Assembly: GCA_900549665.1 (NCBI GenBank)
Contig: URPH01000004.1
Span: 1 to 64,000, forward strand
Direction of reading: 5' to 3'
DNA length: 64,000 nucleotides
DNA from: an uncultured Lachnospiraceae bacterium
GTDB taxonomy: Bacteria > Bacillota > Clostridia > Lachnospirales > Lachnospiraceae
Part shown: one piece after another, positions 16,428 to 24,082 of the stretch
How the letters are laid out: every line of letters begins with the position of its first letter
Numbering within the stretch: position 1 is the first letter of the stretch
The notes under the pieces: generated by a model
Told to the model about the DNA's origin: nothing
What the model saw: only the letters and a program-made list of their open reading frames with translations
The model's database searches: none
Program-made: the position numbers and the translations under genes

Positions 16428-18350
16428 ATGGCTACGCCCACAGATTATGGAGCTTCTAGTATAAAGGTTTTGGAAGGACTGGAAGCCGTCCGGGTACGTC
16501 CGGGCATGTATATCGGCAGTGTATCGACAAAGGGATTGAATCATCTGATTTATGAAATTGTTGATAACGCGGTTGATGAGCATCTGGCAGGCTTTTGTTC
16601 CGTGATCCGGGTTTATCTTGAAAAAGACGGTTCCGCGACGGTTATTGATAATGGACGCGGAATCCCGGTTGAAATGCATGAAAAGGGAATCAGTGCAGAG
16701 CGTGTAGTATTTACGACGTTGCATGCAGGCGGTAAATTTGATGATTCCGCCTACAAGACCAGCGGTGGTCTGCATGGTGTCGGTTCATCGGTTGTCAATG
16801 CACTTTCCAATTATATGACAGTCCGGATATCCAGAAACGGACATGTCTATGAGGATAAATATGAAAGAGGAATTCCGGTACAGGATCTGGTAGACGGATT
16901 GCTGCCGGTTGTCGGTAAGACAAAGGAAACAGGTACTGCCATCAATTTCCTGCCGGATGATACTATTTTTGACAAGACCTATTTCAAGGCAGAGGATGTC
17001 AAGAGCAGACTGCATGAGACTGCGTATCTCAATCCCAGACTGACGATCGAATTTGAGGACCGCAGAGGCGAAGAGACGGATCGCGTGGTATTTCATGAGC
17101 CGGAAGGGCTGAGCGGCTTTGTAAAAGCCATGAATGCTTCCAAAGAGCCTGTCAGCGATATTATCTGTTTCAAGGGTGAGCTTGAAAATATCGAAGTGGA
17201 ATGTGCTTTCCAGTATGTAAATGAATTTCATGAAAATGTACTTGGTTTCTGCAACAATATATACAATGCCGAGGGTGGCACACATATCACCGGCTTCAAA
17301 TCATCCTTTACCAATGTGATCAACACCTATGCGCGTGAATTAAATATTTTAAAAGAAAAAGATCAGAATTTTACCGGAGCGGACGTACGAAACGGCATGA
17401 CTGCAGTTGTATCCATCAAGCATCCGGATCCCCGGTTTGAGGGTCAGACCAAGACAAAGCTTGATAATCAGGATGCCGCCAAGGTTGTGAGCAAAATCAC
17501 GTCAGATGAAGTGGTTCGTTATTTTGACCGTAATTTAGATAGCTTAAAGTCTGTCATTGCCTGTGCGGAGAAATCTGCCAAGATCAGAAAATCCGAGGAA
17601 AAAGCCAAGACCAACATGCTTTCCAAACAGAAATACTCCTTTGATTCCAATGGTAAGCTTGCCAACTGCGAGTCAAGAGATGCCAGCATGTGTGAAATCT
17701 TTATCGTGGAGGGTGATTCTGCGGGTGGTTCTGCAAAGACTGCCAGAAACCGAAAGTATCAGGCAATCCTTCCCATCCGCGGTAAGATTTTAAATGTCGA
17801 AAAGGCCAGTATGGACAAAGTGCTTGCCAACGCTGAGATCAAAACGATGATCAATGCCTTTGGCTGTGGTTTTTCCGAAGGATATGGCAATGATTTTGAT
17901 ATCAGCAGGCTGCGGTATGACAAGATCATCATTATGGCCGATGCCGATGTGGATGGTGCGCATATCTCGACTTTGTTACTGACATTATTTTATCGTTTTA
18001 TGCCTGAGCTTATCAGCTCCGGACATGTATATATAGCCATGCCGCCGCTTTATAAGGCGATGCCGGCAAAGGGCAAGGAAGAATATCTTTATGATGACAA
18101 GGCTTTGGAAAAATACCGCAAGAGCCATAAGGGACCGTTTACCCTGCAGCGTTATAAAGGTCTTGGTGAAATGGATGCCGAACAGTTGTGGGAAACAACA
18201 CTCAATCCGGAGACAAGAAAGCTTAAGCTGGTAGAGATCGATGATAATTTCCAGGCGGACAAGATCACGGAAATGCTTATGGGAACAGAGGTTCCGCCAC
18301 GTAAAAAGTATATTTACGATCATGCAAGAGAAGCCTTACTGGATATTTAA
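16428..18350 (+). CDS. parE: Type IIA DNA topoisomerase subunit B (GyrB/ParE family, probably topoisomerase IV)
   Basis: ATPase subunit of a type IIA topoisomerase, 640 residues. The GHKL ATP site is seen in EIVDNAVDEH, DNGRGIPVE and GGLHGVGSSVVNAL; the transducer has SIKHPDPRFEGQTKTKL; the TOPRIM domain has FIVEGDSAGGSA and MADADVDGAHI; the tail ends in PPRKKYIYDHAREALLDI. Length and motifs do not separate GyrB from ParE. ParE is preferred because the partner A subunit lacks a GyrA box. AGGAGGAAC precedes the ATG. 93 nt separate it from parC. Confidence 0.9.
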   Translation: MATPTDYGASSIKVLEGLEAVRVRPGMYIGSVSTKGLNHLIYEIVDNAVDEHLAGFCSVIRVYLEKDGSATVIDNGRGIPVEMHEKGISAERVVFTTLHAGGKFDDSAYKTSGGLHGVGSSVVNALSNYMTVRISRNGHVYEDKYERGIPVQDLVDGLLPVVGKTKETGTAINFLPDDTIFDKTYFKAEDVKSRLHETAYLNPRLTIEFEDRRGEETDRVVFHEPEGLSGFVKAMNASKEPVSDIICFKGELENIEVECAFQYVNEFHENVLGFCNNIYNAEGGTHITGFKSSFTNVINTYARELNILKEKDQNFTGADVRNGMTAVVSIKHPDPRFEGQTKTKLDNQDAAKVVSKITSDEVVRYFDRNLDSLKSVIACAEKSAKIRKSEEKAKTNMLSKQKYSFDSNGKLANCESRDASMCEIFIVEGDSAGGSAKTARNRKYQAILPIRGKILNVEKASMDKVLANAEIKTMINAFGCGFSEGYGNDFDISRLRYDKIIIMADADVDGAHISTLLLTLFYRFMPELISSGHVYIAMPPLYKAMPAKGKEEYLYDDKALEKYRKSHKGPFTLQRYKGLGEMDAEQLWETTLNPETRKLKLVEIDDNFQADKITEMLMGTEVPPRKKYIYDHAREALLDI

Positions 18351-18369
18351 CCGATGTCTGTAAATAACC

Positions 18370-18413
18370 GGATATCAAGCTAGGGGCAGAATACCTTTTG
18401 ACCCTAACATCAT
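18370..18413. repeat. Palindromic repeat, copy 2 (upstream of the topoisomerase A subunit)
   Basis: Differs from the copy at 548-590 by a few substitutions in the left arm and one indel; the right half, AATACCTTTTGACCCTAACA plus TCAT, is identical. It begins 20 nt after the parE stop and ends 30 nt before the parC ATG. Confidence 0.75.
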
Positions 18414-18443
18414 TAAGATATAAGAAAGAGACAACAGCAGATT

Positions 18444-20681
18444 ATGAGTGAATCAATTATCAGAACCGAATACTCGGAGGTAATGGAGCAATCTTATATT
18501 GATTATGCAATGAGCGTTATTATCGCAAGGGCCCTGCCGGATGTCAGGGATGGATTAAAGCCTGTACAGCGCCGCACCCTGTATGATATGCATGAGCTTC
18601 GCATCCGTTATGACGGTCCTTACCGTAAATGCGCCCGTATCGTCGGTGATACAATGGGTAAATACCATCCTCATGGAGACAGCTCTATTTACGATGCGCT
18701 GGTTGTTTTGGCGCAGGAATTTAAAAAGGGAATTCCGCTGGTTGACGGACATGGAAACTTTGGCTCTATCGAAGGTGACTCAGCCGCTGCCATGCGTTAT
18801 ACCGAAGCAAGGCTTGCACAGATCACACAGGAGGCTTATCTGGCTGATCTGGACAAGGATGTTGTGGATTTTGTGCCAAACTTTGATGAGACGGAACAGG
18901 AGCCGTCCGTACTTCCTGTTAAGGTTCCCAATATCCTGATCAATGGCGCGGAGGGTATTGCAGTCGGTATGGCTACCAGTATTCCGACCCACAATCTTTC
19001 TGAAGTAATTGACGGATTAAAAGCATATATGCAGGATCCTACACTTTCAACCAGACAGCTTATGAAGTATGTCAAAGGCCCGGATTTTCCGACCGGAGGT
19101 ATTGTATGCAATCAGGATGAACTTTTATCCATTTATGAAACCGGAACCGGAAAGATCAAGGTACGTGGCAAGGTGGATGTGGAAAAAGGAAAAGGCGGAC
19201 ATGTCAATATTGTTATTTCCGAAATTCCCTATACCATGATCGGCACCGGTATTTCCAAGTTTTTAATGGATGTTGCCGCATTGGCAGAGACTAAAAAGAC
19301 CAATGATATTGTGGATATTTCCAACCAGTCCGGTAAAGAAGGAATCCGGATTGTTATCGAATGTAAGCGTGATACGGATACCGAGCAGTTTATCAATATG
19401 CTCTACAAAAAGACAAAGCTGGAGGATACCTTTGGTGTCAATATGTTAGCAGTTGCTAACGGCAGACCCGAGACCTTGAGCTTACAGCAGATTTTTGAGC
19501 ATTGTGCCAACTTCCAGTTTGAGGTTGCCACACGCAAATATCAGACCCTGCTCAACAAGGAACAGGAAAAGCGTGAGATACAGGAAGGCCTCATAAAGGC
19601 CTGCAATCTGATCGATCTTATTATTGAGATCCTGAGAGGCTCCAAAGATCGTGCAATGGCTAAGGATTGCCTGGTAAACGGTGTTACAGACGGCATCCGT
19701 TTCAAGTCCAAGGAGTCAAAGGTCATGGCTGCACAGCTGATGTTTACGGAAAAACAGGCCAATGCTATTTTAGAGATGCGTCTGTATCGCCTGATCGGTC
19801 TTGAGATCCATGCCCTTATCAAAGAGCATGAAGAAACCATGGCCAATATCTACAAATATGAAGATATTTTATCCAGCCATTCTTCCATGATACAGGTATT
19901 GATCCAGGAGCTTGACGAATATAAAAAGAAATTCGGTTTTAAGAGGAAGACCCAGATCACCAATGCGGAAGAAGCTGTTTATATTGAAAAAGAGCAGGAA
20001 GAGACAGACCTATATGTTTTGATGGATCGTTTCGGTTATGTACGTTGTATTGATGAAGCTACTTACGAACGTAATAAGGAGACGGCGGAAACGGAGAACC
20101 GTTTCATTATCAAGTGTAAAAATACAGGCAAGATCTGTATATTTACCGCAGAAGGCCAGATGCATACTGCAAAGGTCAAAGACATTCCGATGGGCAAATT
20201 CCGTGATAAAGGTGTTGTTGTAGATAATATCAGCAATTTCAATACTTCCGGTGAACGTATTTTGTATGTATGTTCACAAAGCGATGTCAATTTGTACCGG
20301 ATCTTGTTTGTTACCAAAACATCCATGTGCAAGATTGTGGACGGCGGGGAATTTGACGTGGCAAAAAGGACGGTTGCCGCAACCAAATTGGCGGATGATG
20401 ATGAGGTTGTCAGTATTATACCGTTAGTCAGTCAGAGAAATATTGTATTACAGTCCAAGGACGGTTATTTCTTAAAATTTGTCATTGATGAGATTCCGGA
20501 AAAGAAAAAGAATGCAATTGGTGTGCGTGGTATGAAATTAAATGATTCGGATTATATTGAAAATGTTTACTATACACAAAATGCGGTAGAGCATATCATA
20601 GAGTATAAAGAAAAATCCGTTGATTTAAATAAAATGAAACTTGGCAAGCGTGATTCTAAGGGAACGAAGATCCGCGTATAG
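18444..20681 (+). CDS. parC: Type IIA DNA topoisomerase subunit A (ParC-like, no GyrA box)
   Basis: DNA breakage-rejoining subunit, 745 residues. The catalytic tyrosine is Y119 in AAAMRYTEARLA. The quinolone-determining region reads YHPHGDSSIYDALV, with S80 and D84 at the positions of E. coli GyrA S83 and D87, i.e. the sensitive-type residues. PNILINGAEGIAVGMATSIP follows. The C-terminal beta-pinwheel is present from about residue 500, but where GyrA has QRRGGRG there is ERNKETAETEN, so the DNA-wrapping box is absent. This favours topoisomerase IV. The leader holds the palindromic repeat. Confidence 0.9.
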   Translation: MSESIIRTEYSEVMEQSYIDYAMSVIIARALPDVRDGLKPVQRRTLYDMHELRIRYDGPYRKCARIVGDTMGKYHPHGDSSIYDALVVLAQEFKKGIPLVDGHGNFGSIEGDSAAAMRYTEARLAQITQEAYLADLDKDVVDFVPNFDETEQEPSVLPVKVPNILINGAEGIAVGMATSIPTHNLSEVIDGLKAYMQDPTLSTRQLMKYVKGPDFPTGGIVCNQDELLSIYETGTGKIKVRGKVDVEKGKGGHVNIVISEIPYTMIGTGISKFLMDVAALAETKKTNDIVDISNQSGKEGIRIVIECKRDTDTEQFINMLYKKTKLEDTFGVNMLAVANGRPETLSLQQIFEHCANFQFEVATRKYQTLLNKEQEKREIQEGLIKACNLIDLIIEILRGSKDRAMAKDCLVNGVTDGIRFKSKESKVMAAQLMFTEKQANAILEMRLYRLIGLEIHALIKEHEETMANIYKYEDILSSHSSMIQVLIQELDEYKKKFGFKRKTQITNAEEAVYIEKEQEETDLYVLMDRFGYVRCIDEATYERNKETAETENRFIIKCKNTGKICIFTAEGQMHTAKVKDIPMGKFRDKGVVVDNISNFNTSGERILYVCSQSDVNLYRILFVTKTSMCKIVDGGEFDVAKRTVAATKLADDDEVVSIIPLVSQRNIVLQSKDGYFLKFVIDEIPEKKKNAIGVRGMKLNDSDYIENVYYTQNAVEHIIEYKEKSVDLNKMKLGKRDSKGTKIRV

Positions 20682-20695
20682 TCAGAAAGGACAAT

Positions 20696-21250
20696 ATGAG
20701 AGTAATTGCAGGAAGTGCCCGCAGTCTGAAGCTTATGACACCCGAGGGACAGGATACGAGGCCGACAACAGACCGGATCAAGGAAACCTTATTTAATATA
20801 TTACAGTTTGAGCTGTATGATGCCGCTTTTTTAGATCTGTTTGCAGGAAGCGGTGCGATTGGAATTGAGGCATTGAGCAGAGGTGCGAAAGAGGCGTGCT
20901 TTGTGGATTCGGGAAGTGAAGCTGAAAGCTGTATCAAGGAAAACCTGAAGCATACGAAGTTGGAAGACAAAGCGACTGTATACAAGCAGGATGTTTTTGT
21001 TGCCCTGACCCGCATGGAATACCAGAAGAAATTTGATTTTGTCTTTATGGATCCACCTTATCACAAGGAGCTGGAGCAGAGAGTGCTGGAATATCTGACA
21101 ACTTCATCGATCATTGATGATCAGTCTACGATCATATTCGAAGCTGCCATTGATACTGATCTTAGTTTTTTGGATTCACTTCCTTATGAAGTGATCAAAA
21201 TCAAACAATACAAAACCAACATGCATGTGTTTGTTAAAAGGAGCCACTAA
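20696..21250 (+). CDS. rsmD: 16S rRNA (guanine(966)-N(2))-methyltransferase RsmD
   Basis: SAM-dependent methyltransferase acting on G966 (E. coli numbering) of 16S rRNA. The 184-residue protein begins MRVIAGSARSLKL and has RPTTDRIKETLFNIL, the SAM loop LDLFAGSGAIGIEAL, and the catalytic motif FVFMDPPYHKE. GAAAGGACAAT precedes the ATG. It is followed after one base by coaD, the order ylbH-ylbI of Bacillus. Confidence 0.95.
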   Translation: MRVIAGSARSLKLMTPEGQDTRPTTDRIKETLFNILQFELYDAAFLDLFAGSGAIGIEALSRGAKEACFVDSGSEAESCIKENLKHTKLEDKATVYKQDVFVALTRMEYQKKFDFVFMDPPYHKELEQRVLEYLTTSSIIDDQSTIIFEAAIDTDLSFLDSLPYEVIKIKQYKTNMHVFVKRSH

Positions 21251-21251
21251 A

Positions 21252-21743
21252 ATGAAAAGTGCTATTTATCCGGGAAGTTTTGATCCGGTTACCTATGGTC
21301 ATCTGGACGTGATCAAAAGATCTGCCAATATATTCGATGAACTGACAGTATGTGTTTCTTATAATGTCATGAAGTCATCATTGTTTTCTGTAGAGGAACG
21401 TGTTAAAATGCTAAAAGAAGCGACAAAAGATTTACCAAATGTCAAAGTTGATTCTTTCAGTGGACTTACCATTGATTATGCTAAAGAAAAAAATGTACAT
21501 GTGATCGTACGCGGACTGCGTGCTATTACAGATTTTGAATATGAGCTGCAGATTGCACAGACCAATCACAAGCTTTCGGGCGGTGAGCTGGATACCATGT
21601 TTTTGACGACTGCGCTCGAATATGCTTATTTAAGTTCATCATCTGTAAAAGAAATCGCTTATTTCAATGGAGATATTTCTCCCTGCGTACCTGATTTTGT
21701 AGCAAAAGAAATTTACAATAAATATCACGGAAATAATAAATAA
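21252..21743 (+). CDS. coaD: Phosphopantetheine adenylyltransferase CoaD
   Basis: Catalyses the penultimate step of coenzyme A synthesis, joining 4'-phosphopantetheine and ATP. The 163-residue protein has the nucleotidyltransferase signature YPGSFDPVTYGHLDVIKRSA (TxGH), the ISSS-type motif as YLSSSSVKEIA and VRGLRAITDFEYE. AAAGGAG just upstream fixes the ATG at 21252, one base after the rsmD stop. Confidence 0.97.
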   Translation: MKSAIYPGSFDPVTYGHLDVIKRSANIFDELTVCVSYNVMKSSLFSVEERVKMLKEATKDLPNVKVDSFSGLTIDYAKEKNVHVIVRGLRAITDFEYELQIAQTNHKLSGGELDTMFLTTALEYAYLSSSSVKEIAYFNGDISPCVPDFVAKEIYNKYHGNNK

Positions 21744-21755
21744 AGGAGACTTGAT

Positions 21756-22346
21756 ATGAGCAGCAAAATGATGACCAGTAAAATCGAGCAGTTGATTGAT
21801 GAAATTGAAGATTATATCGATAGTTGCAAGCCGGCCCTTTTTAATAACAACAATATTATCGTCAATAAGGAAGAAATTGATGAATTGCTGCGGGAACTCA
21901 GGATGACAACTCCGGAAGAGATCAAGCGTTGTCAGAAGATCATCAGCAATCAGGAGGCAATTATTGAAGATGCCAAACAAAAAGCAACCGGCCTGATCAA
22001 TGATGCTACAGCCAAGACAAGCGAGCTTGTCAATCAGGAGGCTGTCACACAGCAGGCATACGGACAGGCAGAAGAAATTGTTGCCCTTGCCACCAAACAG
22101 GCACAGGAAATTGTGGATACAGCTACCAATGAAGCCAATCAGATGAGAGCTGCTGCCGTTCAGTATACAGACAGCCTGCTTGGCAATGTGGAAAAGATCA
22201 TCAGCACATCACTGGAAGTCAATTCTGCAAAATATGAAAGTCTTATCACATCACTTACCGATTGCTACAATATCGTCACAGCAAACAGAGCTGAGCTTTA
22301 CCCGGCAGAACCGGTTGATGACTCTGTTTTTGAAGAAGAAAACTAG
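21756..22346 (+). CDS. Coiled-coil protein with Ala/Gln-rich central rod (unassigned)
   Basis: The 196-residue product has an N-terminal helix-rich part (KIEQLIDEIEDYIDSCKPAL) with a segment NNIIVNKEEIDELLRELRMT, then a long coiled coil rich in A, Q, T and E (EDAKQKATGLINDATAKTSE, AEEIVALATKQAQEIVDTAT), and an acidic tail. The pattern resembles DivIVA-like or ATP-synthase-b-like rods; related clostridial proteins are sometimes labelled V-type ATPase subunit H, which I consider a composition effect. AAAGGAG precedes the ATG. It ends the rsmD-coaD unit; a link to septal or CoA functions is not shown. Confidence 0.75.
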   Translation: MSSKMMTSKIEQLIDEIEDYIDSCKPALFNNNNIIVNKEEIDELLRELRMTTPEEIKRCQKIISNQEAIIEDAKQKATGLINDATAKTSELVNQEAVTQQAYGQAEEIVALATKQAQEIVDTATNEANQMRAAAVQYTDSLLGNVEKIISTSLEVNSAKYESLITSLTDCYNIVTANRAELYPAEPVDDSVFEEEN

Positions 22347-23278
22347 ATACATAAAAAGGTGATACATGTTATGCTGCATAAAATGATTTTATGCAGCATA
22401 TATTTTTTCTTTGAAAAAGGACAGTCTCCGATCATATAAAAGGTCTGCAGATGGCAGGAAATACCGTTAAAGGCCAGTGCAATATGGGAAAGCCTGAAGG
22501 CAAGGGCGGGATTAAGATCCAAGGCCTTTATGGAAATAATACCACCCGAGATTTCTGACAGGCAGTGGATCAGTGTGGCCGGATAGCCGCTTAAAAAGAC
22601 GGATACGGCAGCCATCAGCATATTGCAAAAGATCATGTAGCCTCCGAGTATTCCAATCTGGGACAGGCTTCTTATGATATTTGTATGGATTCCTGTGATG
22701 ATCATTTTAGGGGAATGAACCGGTTTAGTTGCATCTGCATGATCTGAGGGTGAGATAAAACGTTCTTTTCCATACAGGGTGTAGCGTAATAGCAGGCCAT
22801 ATAGCAGAGGAATGGCATATAGGATGCAAATGCCCTTTAGCCGGAGGGCTTTTGGATAGACATTTCCGCAAATAAAGGAAAGATAATAAGCAGGACCGAA
22901 ATTATTGCAGAAGCTAAGCAAATATTCGGCTTCTTTTTTTGTCAGGTTATTTTTCTGAAACTCATATGAGACAATTTTAGCGCCCATCGGAAAGCCGCAT
23001 AAAAAACCCATGATAAGAGTATAGATTCCGGCATCTGAAATACGGAACAGAGGTTTTAAAATACAGGAAAATGGTTTTACCAAGAGCTTTTCAAGCCTTA
23101 GATCGATCATAAGACCGGACAGGATCATAAACGGCAGAAGAGCCGGCAGCATATGTTCATACCAGATATTAAGCCCTAAAAAGGCATATTGCTTGGTCTG
23201 GTCGGCATGCGACAATAGCAGGCCAAACAAGGTAATGGTAAGGATAGATATAATGAAGTTTTTTATAAAATTTTTCAT
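22343..23278 (-). CDS. ylbJ: Sporulation integral membrane protein YlbJ
   Basis: Polytopic membrane protein of the nucleoside-recognition (Gate) superfamily needed for spore cortex formation in Bacillus. Visible features: GLNIWYEHMLPALLPFMILSGLMID, the loop GFLCGFPMGAKIV with the following helix, NNFGPAYYLSFICG, and about eight membrane helices in 311 residues. The ATG at 23278 is chosen; a GTG at 23290 or TTG at 23296 in frame are alternatives and no clear ribosome site decides. It is convergent with the coaD operon, overlapping its last gene by 4 nt, whereas in Bacillus ylbJ follows coaD in the same direction. Confidence 0.88.
   Translation of the reverse strand: MKNFIKNFIISILTITLFGLLLSHADQTKQYAFLGLNIWYEHMLPALLPFMILSGLMIDLRLEKLLVKPFSCILKPLFRISDAGIYTLIMGFLCGFPMGAKIVSYEFQKNNLTKKEAEYLLSFCNNFGPAYYLSFICGNVYPKALRLKGICILYAIPLLYGLLLRYTLYGKERFISPSDHADATKPVHSPKMIITGIHTNIIRSLSQIGILGGYMIFCNMLMAAVSVFLSGYPATLIHCLSEISGGIISIKALDLNPALAFRLSHIALAFNGISCHLQTFYMIGDCPFSKKKYMLHKIILCSITCITFLCI
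22371..22408 (+). terminator. Intrinsic terminator of the rsmD-coaD operon, inside the ylbJ 3' end
   Basis: ATGCTGCATAAAA (22371-22383) pairs perfectly with TTTTATGCAGCAT (22387-22399) over a 3-base loop, followed by ATATTTTTT. The sequence also encodes the last residues of YlbJ on the opposite strand. Confidence 0.8.
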
Positions 23279-23350
23279 AAAAAAACCCACGGACAAACAA
23301 AATAGTATATACTAAAAGATATTATCAGATAAGGATTTTCATGCAAAAAT

Positions 23351-24067
23351 ATGCGTTTGGATAAATATTTGACAGATTGCGGAATAGATTCCAGAAGTAA
23401 CTGCAAAAAGTATATCAGACAGGGGCGCGTGACGGTCAATGATCGTGTCGAGAAAAATGAGGCACGTCATGTGTCGGATGCGGACAATATCTGTTTTGAC
23501 AACACACCGGTTGTTTTAAAAAGTGGACTATACCTGATGTTTTATAAACCGTCAGGCTGTGTCTGTGCCCTTCGTGATGCCATGCATCAGACAGTGATTG
23601 ATTATTTTCCGGATGATTATAAAAAACGGCTTCTGATCGCGGGGCGTCTGGATAAGGATACTGAGGGAATCTTGTTTTTAACGGATGACGGAGCCTTTAT
23701 CCACCATCTGATGTCTCCTAAAAAGCATGTTGATAAGACTTATTATTTTGAAGCCGAAGGAAGGCTTGATCCTCAGGCGGTGAAAATTGCCGCAAAAGGA
23801 ATGGATATCGGCGATGATACGCCGCTTAAACCGGCAAAGCTTGAAATTCTTACCAATGATACGGTCAGATCAAGCGGGATTCTTACCATTTGTGAGGGGC
23901 GTTACCATCAGGTCAAACGAATGGTACACTTGCTTGGAGCGGAGGTGGTCCGTTTAAAACGGCTGGCCATAGGAAGCATCAGCCTGGATGAGGCACTTGA
24001 GCCTGGACAGTTCCGTGCGCTTACTGACAGCGAGCTGGAAGCTTTACATTATAAAATAGAAAAATAA
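23351..24067 (+). CDS. RsuA-family 16S rRNA pseudouridine synthase
   Basis: Isomerises a uridine of 16S rRNA (U516 in E. coli RsuA). The 238-residue protein starts with an S4 RNA-binding domain (MRLDKYLTDCGIDSRSNCKKYIRQGRVTV, residues 1-29 and on) followed by the RsuA/RluB/E/F catalytic core with AGRLDKDTEGILFLTDDG, where the Asp is the nucleophile, and GRYHQVKRMVHLLGAEV. AAGGA is 16 nt upstream of this ATG and closer to an overlapping 7-codon frame at 23341. Divergent from ylbJ. Confidence 0.9.
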   Translation: MRLDKYLTDCGIDSRSNCKKYIRQGRVTVNDRVEKNEARHVSDADNICFDNTPVVLKSGLYLMFYKPSGCVCALRDAMHQTVIDYFPDDYKKRLLIAGRLDKDTEGILFLTDDGAFIHHLMSPKKHVDKTYYFEAEGRLDPQAVKIAAKGMDIGDDTPLKPAKLEILTNDTVRSSGILTICEGRYHQVKRMVHLLGAEVVRLKRLAIGSISLDEALEPGQFRALTDSELEALHYKIEK

Positions 24068-24082
24068 AAAGAGAGAACGGAT

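Noticed and set aside
18351..18443. Palindromic repeat copy 2 as the terminator of the B subunit gene
   Set aside because: There is no T-run on either side of the stem, and the other copy is in a leader with no upstream co-directional gene.
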